DNA of 64,000 nucleotides, taken from positions 1,922,001-1,986,000 of the forward strand of contig NZ_LT897781.1 of the NCBI RefSeq assembly GCF_900188315.1, in the 5' to 3' direction. Below are positions 56,439 to 64,000 of this stretch, piece by piece. Position 1 is the first letter of the stretch. Each line of letters opens with the position of its first letter. Position numbers and translations under genes: made by a program. Under the pieces are notes generated by a model. It ran no database searches and had not been told where the DNA came from. It saw only the letters and a list, made by a program, of their open reading frames with translations. Source of the DNA: Marinobacter sp. es.042 (GTDB taxonomy: Bacteria; Pseudomonadota; Gammaproteobacteria; Pseudomonadales; Oleiphilaceae).

Positions 56439-57626
56439 TCAGGCCGTCGCCGGTGTCGGCTTGAGACTGGTCGCCAGCATGGTGAGCAGAGCATCCGCCA
56501 GCAGCGCGAGAGCAATGGTGGGCAGCGCACCAAGCAATACCAGATCCATCGCCGCCTGCCCCAGGCCCTGAAAGATAAAGCTGCCAAAACCGCCGGCGCC
56601 AATCAGCGCGGCAACCGCGGTCAGGCCAATGGCCTGGATCGTGGTAATGCGCACGCCTTCCACAATCACGGGAAGCGCCAGTGGCAACTTGAGTTTGAAG
56701 AACAGCTGTCGCTCGTTCATTCCCATGCCCCGCCCGGCATCGGCGAGGCTTTCGGGCACCTCGGTAAGCGCGACGAGGGTGTTGCGCACCATGGGCAAAA
56801 GGCTGTAAGCCACCAGAGCCAACAAGGCCGGAGCCCAGCCAATGCCACGAATCCCCATGGCCTGCAGTGCTGGAAAGGCAGCTGCCAGCGCACTGAGCGG
56901 TGCGATCAGTAACCCGAATACCGCCAGGCTGGGAATAGTCTGGAGAAAGCTGACCGCGCCAAGGATGGGACGGCGCCAGGCCACACTACGAATCATCTTC
57001 AGGGCCAGTAAAAAAGCCAGACCGGCGCTGATACCGACCGCGCCAAAGGCCAGTGCCAGATGAGTCCACAGGGCCTGCTCGAACTTGTCGGGGCGGGCGT
57101 TGAACTCCCGGACCAGCGACAGACTCTCCAGCCCACCGCCTCGAAGGATCCACAGCCAACTGCCAACAATGAAGGCCAGTATCATCAGCTGTAGCCCTCG
57201 CCCGCTCCCGAGGCGCCCGAGGATTTCGATCAGCATCAGCGAAAGCAAAAACAGCAAACACCAGAAACCGGCTCCGATGGATGATCGCGCGTAAGGTGCG
57301 CCTTCCGGCAGGTGCCGGCCCGCGAAGACCTCAAGCAACAGTGGCAGCAGCGCCAGGGAGAGGCCTGCCAGGCCCAGAAGCCGCAGGTATCGCCGGCGCA
57401 ACGGCAAAAGAGACAGCAGAACGCAGCCAGCCAGAATCAGTGACACCAGGCCAGCCCAGAGCCCGCCAACGGCCGAGAGCAGGCCGTAACCGGTACCTGG
57501 AACAATGCGGTTGGGTTGAATGACGCCCAGGTCCAGGAGCCAGACCAGCCCCAGGGCAAGACACCCCAGCACAGGCAGGACACGGTTCGGCATGGTGTTC
57601 GAGGCAACAGAGCTGTAAATCGACAA
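56439..57626 (-). CDS. yehY: Osmoprotectant ABC transporter permease, long form (YehY/OsmY-like)
   Basis: A 395-residue permease with about five N-terminal extra helices before the usual BPD_transp_1 core (SLADAGRGMGMNERQLFFKL EAA loop region, then GVRITTIQAIGLTAVAALIG). The N-terminal extension is the hallmark of YehY (385 residues in E. coli) and sets it apart from the short permease. Second gene of the operon, 3 bp after the binding-protein gene. Confidence 0.87.
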   Translation of the reverse strand: MSIYSSVASNTMPNRVLPVLGCLALGLVWLLDLGVIQPNRIVPGTGYGLLSAVGGLWAGLVSLILAGCVLLSLLPLRRRYLRLLGLAGLSLALLPLLLEVFAGRHLPEGAPYARSSIGAGFWCLLFLLSLMLIEILGRLGSGRGLQLMILAFIVGSWLWILRGGGLESLSLVREFNARPDKFEQALWTHLALAFGAVGISAGLAFLLALKMIRSVAWRRPILGAVSFLQTIPSLAVFGLLIAPLSALAAAFPALQAMGIRGIGWAPALLALVAYSLLPMVRNTLVALTEVPESLADAGRGMGMNERQLFFKLKLPLALPVIVEGVRITTIQAIGLTAVAALIGAGGFGSFIFQGLGQAAMDLVLLGALPTIALALLADALLTMLATSLKPTPATA

Positions 57627-57629
57627 ACC

Positions 57630-58553
57630 TCAGTCCTGGGCCAGGGTATCCAGGTAATCCCGGGCGACGGTATCCGCCGGCACCCCGTTCACCGCCACCT
57701 GGCCATTCAGGCGCTGCAGCGTTTCGAGATCCAGCGACTCGAAGATCGGCGCCAGCACCTCCCGGATCTGCGGATGGGCTTCCAGCACCTCGCCACGCAC
57801 GATCGGCGCTGGCTGATACACCGGCTGAACGCCTGCAGTATCTTCCATTACCTTCAGATCCAGGGCATCCAGCCCGCCATCGGTGCCGTAGGTCATCGCA
57901 CCGTCTACGTCATTGTTATTCAGAGCGGCCGCGCGCAATGTCGCCGCCGTGTTGCCCCCGGAAAGGATCAACAGCTGGTCGGATTCCAGCTTGAAGCCAT
58001 AGGCCTCCTGGAACGCCGGCAAGGCACTGGCGGATTCCACAAACTCGGCGCTGGCCGCAAACTTGAAGGCACCGCCCCCATTGATGTACGCCCCAAGATC
58101 TTCGAGTGTGGCCAGGTTATTTTCCCGCGCCAGGTCGCCCCGCACGCTCATAGCCCATGTATTGTTTGCTTCGGCGGGTTCCAGCCAGACAATGTTATGT
58201 GCCTCTTTATCCAGGCGAGCAGCCTCCTGGTAGGCCTTATCCGCATCTTTCCAGATATCCCGATCCGCCTGATCGTGAAAGAACGCAGCATTGCCGGTGT
58301 ACTCGGGGTAGATATCGATTTCGCCGGCCTTGATCGCATTGCGGACGATGCTGGTGCCACCCAACTGGAGCCGGTTTTCAACCGGAATACCGGCCTCCTC
58401 CAGGGACTGCAACACCATCTGCCCCAGTACCGAGCCTTCGGTGTCGATCTTGGAGGACACCACCACAGGATCAGCAGCCATTACCGATCCGGACATCACG
58501 AACGCTATCAATGCCGCTGTGCGGCGCAAAAGGGATTTGGGAGTCACGGCCAT
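57630..58553 (-). CDS. yehZ: Osmoprotectant-binding periplasmic protein (YehZ/OsmF-like)
   Basis: A 307-residue binding protein of the OpuAC family with a Sec signal (LLRRTAALIAFVMSGSVMA, cut near residue 26). The mature start, DPVVVSSKIDTEGSVLGQMV, and EIDIYPEYTGNAAFF are characteristic of YehZ/OsmF/ProX proteins that bind quaternary amines. E. coli YehZ has 305 residues. It is the first gene of the operon and divergent from a TauD-like dioxygenase, whose start is 174 bp away; that gap should hold both promoters. Confidence 0.9.
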   Translation of the reverse strand: MAVTPKSLLRRTAALIAFVMSGSVMAADPVVVSSKIDTEGSVLGQMVLQSLEEAGIPVENRLQLGGTSIVRNAIKAGEIDIYPEYTGNAAFFHDQADRDIWKDADKAYQEAARLDKEAHNIVWLEPAEANNTWAMSVRGDLARENNLATLEDLGAYINGGGAFKFAASAEFVESASALPAFQEAYGFKLESDQLLILSGGNTAATLRAAALNNNDVDGAMTYGTDGGLDALDLKVMEDTAGVQPVYQPAPIVRGEVLEAHPQIREVLAPIFESLDLETLQRLNGQVAVNGVPADTVARDYLDTLAQD

Positions 58554-58727
58554 TCCTCTCGGTTTTTGGTTACCACTATCAGTCTAGAGGCCGCATCTAC
58601 GAAGGCAAACGGGATTTGGTCTTGCCGGCACCGGCCGACAGGAAGCCAGCTCAGAAATCGGGCGGAACGGACATCGTATTTGAATTCCGGAAACCCAACG
58701 GGTTAGGCTGTGTAAAAAACGAGCAGC

Positions 58728-59819
58728 ATGGTAGTGAAGGTTATGGCACAGACCTTGGAAAAGACCCGCGAACCCACCTCCACCGTAGCGCCCCTGAACC
58801 CTGATAACGTGGCACTGCTCGAACTGGAAGGGTTAACCCTCAAGCCTCTGGATCCGATCGGCGTTGAGATCTACGGAGCCGACGTGCGCAACCAGCTGCC
58901 AGAACCGGCTATCAAGGCCCTGGAAGAGGAAATGGCAAATCGCGGGTTCATCGTATTCAAGCTCCAGGCCAACCTTTCCCCCGATGAACTGATTGAAGCC
59001 TGCAAATGGTGGGGCGGGCGCGAGATCCATTCCACCCACGGCGTGCATCCCGCAACACCCGGCCGCAACCGGCATATTTTCCGCTGCTCTAACGATGGCC
59101 GCCAGGGCATTCTCGGCGTTGGCCCACAATGGCACAACGACGGCAGTTTCGAAGCCGCCACCTTCTCACACAGCGCCTACTACATGGCCCGTGCGCCCGA
59201 GAATGGCGGCGGCACCCACTTCGCGCACCAGGGTGCGGCCTTTGACGCACTTCCGCCGGAGAAACAGGATTTCTGGGAACGACTGGTGTCGGTAAACTCC
59301 GCATCCAGTGTCACCCACCCCGTGGTTCACACCCACCCGATTTCAGGTCGCAAGAGTGTGTGGCTGCATCTGGGCATGACTGGCGCAGTGCTGGAGCGCC
59401 TGCCGGAAGAAGGTCTGACGCTCGACCAGCTGAAGACCCTGCCTGCACCCGCGGACAGCTTCCACCTGCTGGACGAGGCCGCCATGAAGGAACTGTTCAA
59501 CGATTACAACGATCTGCTGAACGATTCCTTCGAGGGTGGCTACGGAATTCGCTACGAATACGAAACCGGCGATCTGTTATTTATCGATAACTGGGCCGTC
59601 GCCCACCGCGCCGCCCCAGAAGCGCATCTGCCGGCAGAGCAACAGGGACTGCGCATCATGGACCGGGTCACCATCAAGGCACCGCGAAACCTGTCGCCCC
59701 ATTTCGGACTGCCCCAATACATCAACATGGCCGGCCCCCACCCGTTCAACAAAGACGGCGTATGGCAGGCCGGTGGCGTGGGCTTCCGGTGGAAAGACGA
59801 TATCCGCATGCAGAACTGA
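58728..59819 (+). CDS. TauD/TfdA-family Fe(II)/2-oxoglutarate dioxygenase
   Basis: A 363-residue non-haem iron oxygenase. The iron ligands are visible: His136 and Asp138 in QWHNDGSF and the distal His293 in NWAVAHRAAP, with an Arg in LRIMDRVTIK likely to bind 2-oxoglutarate. TauD proteins are about 280 residues, so this one is long, with an extra N-terminal segment of about 40. The start may be ATG 58728 or ATG 58743. It is divergent from an osmoprotectant importer, so an amine or betaine-like substrate is possible, but this is inference. Taurine and other sulphonates are the family's classical substrates. Confidence 0.85.
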   Translation: MVVKVMAQTLEKTREPTSTVAPLNPDNVALLELEGLTLKPLDPIGVEIYGADVRNQLPEPAIKALEEEMANRGFIVFKLQANLSPDELIEACKWWGGREIHSTHGVHPATPGRNRHIFRCSNDGRQGILGVGPQWHNDGSFEAATFSHSAYYMARAPENGGGTHFAHQGAAFDALPPEKQDFWERLVSVNSASSVTHPVVHTHPISGRKSVWLHLGMTGAVLERLPEEGLTLDQLKTLPAPADSFHLLDEAAMKELFNDYNDLLNDSFEGGYGIRYEYETGDLLFIDNWAVAHRAAPEAHLPAEQQGLRIMDRVTIKAPRNLSPHFGLPQYINMAGPHPFNKDGVWQAGGVGFRWKDDIRMQN

Positions 59820-59846
59820 TTCACCCGTTTTGCATGCGGCCATGCG

Positions 59847-60155
59847 TCACTGCACCGGCTGACAACCGCGAACAGCGAGAGAAATATTCGTTGCCGCCTT
59901 GATCTGATCGTAGTATTTGGCGGCCGTTTTCACGCCCATATCCGCGTAGTTCCCGGCACTGGGGCTGATCAGGGTGCCCAGCTGGGCCCAGGCCGCAGCG
60001 GATTGCCGGTCGCTCTCATAGGCTGAAAATGCCTGGTAGATTTCATTACAGGTAATGCCGTCTCCATCCATCGCTGCAGAAGAAACATGAGAGGACGTCT
60101 GACAGCCCGTCAAAGCGCCAACCGCCAACAAAAACCCAAGACTCGTGTACTTCAT
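59847..60155 (-). CDS. Small lipoprotein of unknown function
   Basis: A 102-residue protein with a lipobox at GALTGC (Cys18) after a short signal (LGFLLAV). The mature part has two further Cys (Cys36 and Cys98, a likely disulphide) and reads like a short helical domain (EIYQAFSAYESDRQSAAAW). No family recognised. Convergent with the dioxygenase gene and divergent from the binding-like protein. Confidence 0.7.
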   Translation of the reverse strand: MKYTSLGFLLAVGALTGCQTSSHVSSAAMDGDGITCNEIYQAFSAYESDRQSAAAWAQLGTLISPSAGNYADMGVKTAAKYYDQIKAATNISLAVRGCQPVQ

Positions 60156-60316
60156 TGATCAGGTCTCCCGGACCGCAATGGCCTCTTTTCGAAAGTATGG
60201 ATAACATGGTCTTATACATTCCAGCCCGATGCCAGAGCTGCTGGTCGCAATGGAAAGATGTATTGAAAATTCCTCGCCGCAAACTAAGATATTTTGATCT
60301 CTTCACTCTTTTGAGC

Positions 60317-61132
60317 ATGCCCATGAAAGCGTGTCTTCATGCAGTTCTCGCTCTCGCGCTATCCATTCTGCTTCTCTGGAGTTCAGCCCGAATTGGCCAT
60401 GCGGAAACCGTCCTGCATGTTGCCTACGAAGATAAAACGCAATTCCCCTATTACATGGGCGACACCCAGGAGGTTCTTGAGAGACCCGGCGCAGCGGTGG
60501 AGCTGGTCAAATTGCTGGAAGAGCGGGTACCGGGTTTGCGGATCAAGTTCAGCCGCTATCCCTGGAAACGATGCCTGGCCATGCTCGAAACCGGCCAAGT
60601 GGATGGTATCTTCAATGCTTCTTACAATGCTGCCCGCACCCGAATTGGCGAATACCCCTGGCGGGACGGCCAGGTTGACCCTACCCGCCGACTAACCACC
60701 ATCAGCTACAATCTCTATGCCCTGCCAGATACTGAGCTGGGCTGGAACGGCAAGGCTTTCGAAGACACGGACCTTTCCGTTGGCGCCCCATTGGGCTACT
60801 CCATCGTGAACGATCTTGAAAAGCTTGGAGTATCAGTGATGGCAGTACGCAGCTCAGAGCAAAGCCTCCAGCTACTCGCTGCCAGGCGGGTTCATGCCGT
60901 TGCCCTTCAATCGGTCACCGGGGATTTCCTCTTACGTCGGGACACCGACCAGATGGAGGGCATTGTCCGCATTGGTCCTCCCCTGAAAACCAAGCCCTAC
61001 TACCTGATGCTCTCGCGGGAATTCAAAGCGGCAAACCCAGAGCTTGCAGAGCACATATGGAATGCCATCGGCGAACTCAGAGAAGAAAAGCTTGAAGCCC
61101 TGGCGCAGCCCTATCTATTGGAGTCGGGTTAA
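60317..61132 (+). CDS. Periplasmic solute-binding-like protein (SBP_bac_3 fold)
   Basis: About 271 residues from ATG 60317; an upstream in-frame ATG (60155) would place the signal peptide internally and is not preferred. Sec signal ACLHAVLALALSILLLWSS, cut near HAE (residue 31). The mature protein resembles family-3 amino-acid-binding proteins (PGAAVELVKLLEERVPGLRI, CLAMLETGQVDGIFNASY), but no transporter genes are adjacent, which is common for stand-alone members of this group in marine gammaproteobacteria. Ligand unknown. Confidence 0.78.
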   Translation: MPMKACLHAVLALALSILLLWSSARIGHAETVLHVAYEDKTQFPYYMGDTQEVLERPGAAVELVKLLEERVPGLRIKFSRYPWKRCLAMLETGQVDGIFNASYNAARTRIGEYPWRDGQVDPTRRLTTISYNLYALPDTELGWNGKAFEDTDLSVGAPLGYSIVNDLEKLGVSVMAVRSSEQSLQLLAARRVHAVALQSVTGDFLLRRDTDQMEGIVRIGPPLKTKPYYLMLSREFKAANPELAEHIWNAIGELREEKLEALAQPYLLESG

Positions 61133-61157
61133 CCATCTTTCCGACATATTGCTTGGC

Positions 61158-62084
61158 CTATTGACTGTGAGTAAGCCCGTAGTCGATGGCCGCACACACC
61201 GCCGCGGCCTGCGCGGCATTGCATTGCTCGGGGGTTACACGGGGGCTGTCGGGATACACCTCGGTGGTGGTCCGGAAGGGAGCACGGGTCATGCCAGCGC
61301 AAAGGCCCCACTGCGAGAGCGGGTACTGGATCACGCCACGGCCAACCACTGGTGAGCCGAAAATCTCGCCTTTCTCGTCGGCCGGTGCAATGTGCGTCAC
61401 CTGCTCCACTGCCTTGATCAGTGCCTGCTGAAAATCCGGCTGCGGGTTTTCGCTATCGTCCACCACATAGAAGCCATCGGGAATGCCGGCCGGCTCGAAT
61501 GGCTTGCCATCGCGGGCGGCCAGCGCCGGGCGGAATTCCGACTCGTCGGTATCGGTGGTTTCGTGAAGGTCGATATGAATCAAAACATGCTCACGAACCG
61601 TTGCCACCAAACGCATCAGCGCGGCCGACTCTTCCGCGGGACTGCCGTCATGGAACGAGCGGTTGGGGTCGATCGCGTTCCGGTTCCAGCGATGAATGCG
61701 CTCGTACGCCCAGGGACTGACACAGGGCGCAACCAGAAGGTTCACGCGCCCGGCATAATCCGCCGCGTGCTTATCGAGAAACTCAAGCGCGCCATGAACA
61801 CCGCTGGTCTCGTAACCGTGAACGCCGCCCGTGATCAGCACCACGGGCAGGTCGTTGTTCCAGTCGCGGCTGCGAAGCGCCATCAGCGGATAATAGTCCG
61901 GGCCGTAATCCACCCCGCCGTATTCTTCCACATCAAACCGCGCGCCAAGGCGCTCGATCACACCCAACACCTCCGCCTCGTAACTGCGCTGACGGGTCTG
62001 TCGCGACAACCACTCGGCGCGCTCTGCTTCGCCCCAGGGAATGCCTGGCGTGCCGATTGGATAGGGTGTTGAATCTGTGTTCAT
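61158..62084 (-). CDS. M14-family zinc carboxypeptidase / AstE-like
   Basis: A 308-residue metallo-hydrolase. Zinc ligands are in [10 protein letters not shown] (His89, Glu92) and [11 protein letters not shown] (His174), with a substrate-binding Arg135 in [13 protein letters not shown] and the catalytic Glu in [10 protein letters not shown]. These are the hallmarks of the M14/succinylglutamate desuccinylase-aspartoacylase group. Whether it acts on peptides or an acylated amino acid is unclear. Its ATG overlaps the stop of the serine hydrolase gene by 4 bp (ATGA). Confidence 0.86.
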   Translation of the reverse strand: MNTDSTPYPIGTPGIPWGEAERAEWLSRQTRQRSYEAEVLGVIERLGARFDVEEYGGVDYGPDYYPLMALRSRDWNNDLPVVLITGGVHGYETSGVHGALEFLDKHAADYAGRVNLLVAPCVSPWAYERIHRWNRNAIDPNRSFHDGSPAEESAALMRLVATVREHVLIHIDLHETTDTDESEFRPALAARDGKPFEPAGIPDGFYVVDDSENPQPDFQQALIKAVEQVTHIAPADEKGEIFGSPVVGRGVIQYPLSQWGLCAGMTRAPFRTTTEVYPDSPRVTPEQCNAAQAAAVCAAIDYGLTHSQ

Positions 62085-63295
62085 AGCAGCGCACCATTAA
62101 CGATCGCCCGCAGCTCCTGACGGATCGGGTAGGTGGACGACGGAATCAGTTGCGTCATGAAAATCATCACCAGTTCCTCAACGGGATCGACAAAAAAGTT
62201 GGTGCTCGCAAGGCCACCCCAACCGTATTCACCAACCGATCCGTTGGTCTGGGATTTGGCGACGTCCGTTTTTACCGAAAAACCCAGACCAAAGCCAGTC
62301 CCTGCAAACGGAGCCTCGCTGAATGCACCGACAGACAGGCCCGGCAGGTCCTGATTGTTGGGCAGATGGTTACGACACATGAATTCCAGAGTTTTTCGAC
62401 CAATAATCCGCCGGCCCCGGAACTCGCCACCCTGACACAGGGCCTGGGCGAAGTGGAAATAATCGTCGATGGTGGAAACCAGCCCGCCACCGCCGGACAT
62501 GAACTGGGGCTTGCGCCGGAAGGGAGACGTCTCGGGGTCATCCTGGAGCGTGAACTGATCTCCGGCCTGGTAGTGATAGCAGGCAGCGAAGCGGTCAAGC
62601 TGATCATCCCGAACATGGAAGCCGGTGTCAGGCATGTCCAGAGGTTCAAAAATATGCTCCCGCAGATACTCATCAAACGGCTTACCCGACAGCAACTGCA
62701 CCAGATACCCCAGCACATCCGTGCTGACCGAATAATTCCAGGCTGTGCCCGGGGAAAACTCCAGCGGCAGCTCTGCCAGGTGATCAACCAGGGCTTCGAG
62801 CGACATACTCCGGCTGCCATCCAGCTTGAGCTCGCGGTAGGCAGCGTCAACGTTGGTGCGCTGCATGAATCCGTAAGTCAGGCCTGACATATGCGTGAAC
62901 AGGTCGCGAATCGTCATGCTGCTGGATGCAGGCGTGGTCAGGAAGTTCGGATAAACCCCGCTTTTGTAAATCCGCTGGTGCCTCCAGGCAGGAATATACT
63001 TGTGTACGGGATCATCCAGTAAAAACCGCCCCTGCTCATAAAGCTGCATCATGGCGATAGACGTGATCGGCTTGGTCATGGAATAGATGCGGAACACCGT
63101 ATCCCGGCGGACCGGCTTGTTGCGTTCCACGTCCATCAGCCCCTGCGCTTTCACATAGGCAATCTCCCCTCGCCGGGCGACCAGTGTCAGCGCGCCGGGT
63201 AACTTCCCGGGCTGGAGATAGCAGCGGTCAAGATGGCGTTCAATGTTTGGAAGCTGTTCCGTAGACAGGCCGGCCACCTGTGAGAGTTCCGTCAT
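62081..63295 (-). CDS. Serine hydrolase, class C beta-lactamase/esterase family
   Basis: A 404-residue protein of the beta-lactamase-related serine hydrolase family (family VIII esterase/EstB-like). Active-site Ser72 and Lys75 in YSMTKPITS, and a Tyr in [11 protein letters not shown] as the third catalytic residue. No signal peptide, so probably a cytoplasmic esterase or amidase rather than a secreted beta-lactamase. It overlaps both neighbours by 4 bp, so three genes are translationally coupled. Confidence 0.85.
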   Translation of the reverse strand: MTELSQVAGLSTEQLPNIERHLDRCYLQPGKLPGALTLVARRGEIAYVKAQGLMDVERNKPVRRDTVFRIYSMTKPITSIAMMQLYEQGRFLLDDPVHKYIPAWRHQRIYKSGVYPNFLTTPASSSMTIRDLFTHMSGLTYGFMQRTNVDAAYRELKLDGSRSMSLEALVDHLAELPLEFSPGTAWNYSVSTDVLGYLVQLLSGKPFDEYLREHIFEPLDMPDTGFHVRDDQLDRFAACYHYQAGDQFTLQDDPETSPFRRKPQFMSGGGGLVSTIDDYFHFAQALCQGGEFRGRRIIGRKTLEFMCRNHLPNNQDLPGLSVGAFSEAPFAGTGFGLGFSVKTDVAKSQTNGSVGEYGWGGLASTNFFVDPVEELVMIFMTQLIPSSTYPIRQELRAIVNGALL

Positions 63296-63678
63296 TGCAC
63301 GGGTACCTCTTCAAGCGCCTCATCCCAGGCGGCCCTGCTCGCCGTGAAAATATGCGCCGTTGGCTTTATGGAGACGTCAGTGTCCAGACACCCTGCCGGA
63401 ACCACAAGCAACCCTTCAAGCTGAGTGCCTGGCAGCGCGGAACCACACAGCTTGCAAAAACTCTTGCTATGGCGAGTACCCGGAAGCGTGTAGGACGTCA
63501 CGGCATCCTCACCGGCCAGCCACGTCAATTTGGCGGTTTGTGAAAACAGATTGGCTGCATGAGCAGAACCCGTATCCTTTCGGCAGTGCTGGCAGTGGCA
63601 CAGGAAGAAGCTCTCGAAGTCGCCTTCAATCCCAAATGCCACGGTGCCGCAAAGGCAGGAACCAGAATGAACAGTCAT
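63292..63678 (-). CDS. GFA / CENP-V family zinc protein
   Basis: About 128 residues from ATG 63678 (a longer start at 63762 is possible). Zinc-binding Cys pairs are clear: [22 protein letters not shown] and [12 protein letters not shown]. This is the glutathione-dependent formaldehyde-activating enzyme fold, now known mostly as a binding domain of uncertain activity. First gene of the overlapping three-gene operon with the serine hydrolase and M14 enzyme. Confidence 0.83.
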   Translation of the reverse strand: MTVHSGSCLCGTVAFGIEGDFESFFLCHCQHCRKDTGSAHAANLFSQTAKLTWLAGEDAVTSYTLPGTRHSKSFCKLCGSALPGTQLEGLLVVPAGCLDTDVSIKPTAHIFTASRAAWDEALEEVPVQ

Positions 63679-63697
63679 CGGTGTGTCTCTATCGCTG

Positions 63698-64000
63698 TTA
63701 CCGAATAGCCAGGACATCCTCGATATCAACCGGCCTTGAGAGTAGGGATTTATACCAGACAAGATCCTCCTTCAGCATCAAGGGAAGCTCAAGGCCGAGT
63801 AAGTGCACGGTCTCGTATCGAGAAAAATCGATGTTTAGCGCAACCCAGGCTTTATTTTGCGCATCGAAGATTTGTGCACCGTCGGCGTTACCTACCTCCA
63901 CTTTGACACCCTCGTATTTGAACTGGACGTAGGTCAGGTCCCAGCCCTCCTCCTGGCGGTGGGCAGCCGCTTTGGATATAAACGGCTGCCCTGCCTTGAC
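63698..64000 (-). CDS. Partial CDS of unknown function, 5' end outside window
   Basis: A frame open from the right edge (about 100 codons visible) ends at 63698, 19 bp before the GFA gene start. The visible end reads YVQFKYEGVKVEVGNADG and closes with KEDLVWYKSLLSRPVDIEDV, which recalls the end of small nucleotidyltransferase-like proteins, but this is too little to assign. Confidence 0.55.
   Translation of the reverse strand, partial: VKAGQPFISKAAAHRQEEGWDLTYVQFKYEGVKVEVGNADGAQIFDAQNKAWVALNIDFSRYETVHLLGLELPLMLKEDLVWYKSLLSRPVDIEDVLAIR

Noticed and set aside
60155..60316. Longer N-terminus of the solute-binding-like protein from ATG 60155
   Set aside because: It would place a clear signal peptide 55 residues inside the protein and start within the first codon of the divergent lipoprotein gene.

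Overview
The window comes from a GC-rich marine gammaproteobacterium, most like Marinobacter. This is judged from the full liu branched-chain catabolic operon, the cyanate operon, the osmoprotectant system and the overall protein style; no rRNA or database match was available. I see no tRNA, rRNA, CRISPR array, prophage or transposase.

1-5.5 kb: an RND efflux pump (permease cut by the window edge, plus its adaptor) runs leftward. Divergent from it is ilvGM, the first step of branched-chain amino acid synthesis. It is preceded by a short Val/Leu-rich leader peptide and a classical attenuator terminator. 5.5-11.4 kb: a leftward cynABDS operon (cyanate ABC transporter plus cyanase), a control region with sigma-54 promoter candidates and repeated activator sites, and a divergent PAS/AAA+/Fis sigma-54 activator. 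Together they suggest use of cyanate as a nitrogen source under sigma-54 control. 11.4-12.7 kb: a sodium-dependent (LeuT-type) transporter.

13.1-25.9 kb: two divergent branched-chain catabolic operons around one perfect palindromic operator. Leftward: a short-chain dehydrogenase, an acyl-CoA dehydrogenase and a thiolase, together suggesting isoleucine or fatty-acid breakdown. Rightward: liuR-liuABCDE (leucine to acetoacetate and acetyl-CoA), then a peroxidase-like CMD protein and an acyl-CoA synthetase. A cloverleaf-like DNA element lies between liuA and liuB. Two copies of another element, a pair of long hairpins, lie at 5.2-5.4 kb and 12.9-13.1 kb.

26-50 kb: the most unusual part, a leftward array of six genes that all carry export signals or a membrane anchor. 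In order of transcription they are a rhodanese-like protein lacking the active-site Cys, a membrane-anchored transglutaminase-fold protein, a 3505-residue protein with 801-bp tandem repeats, an RHS/YD-repeat protein with a variable-looking tip, a small exported protein that may be its immunity partner, and a 2266-residue protein with Ig-like and beta-helix modules. I read this as an uncharacterised envelope or surface system, possibly with a polymorphic-toxin element.

50-64 kb: a decayed acyl-CoA synthetase fragment, a DUF2959-like lipoprotein, a large unknown protein with a possible Cys-His-Asn triad, an MFS transporter, a yehZYXW/osmU-type osmoprotectant ABC operon, a divergent TauD-like dioxygenase, a small lipoprotein, a periplasmic solute-binding-like protein, a three-gene overlapping operon (GFA-like, serine hydrolase, M14 peptidase) and a partial unknown gene at the right edge.
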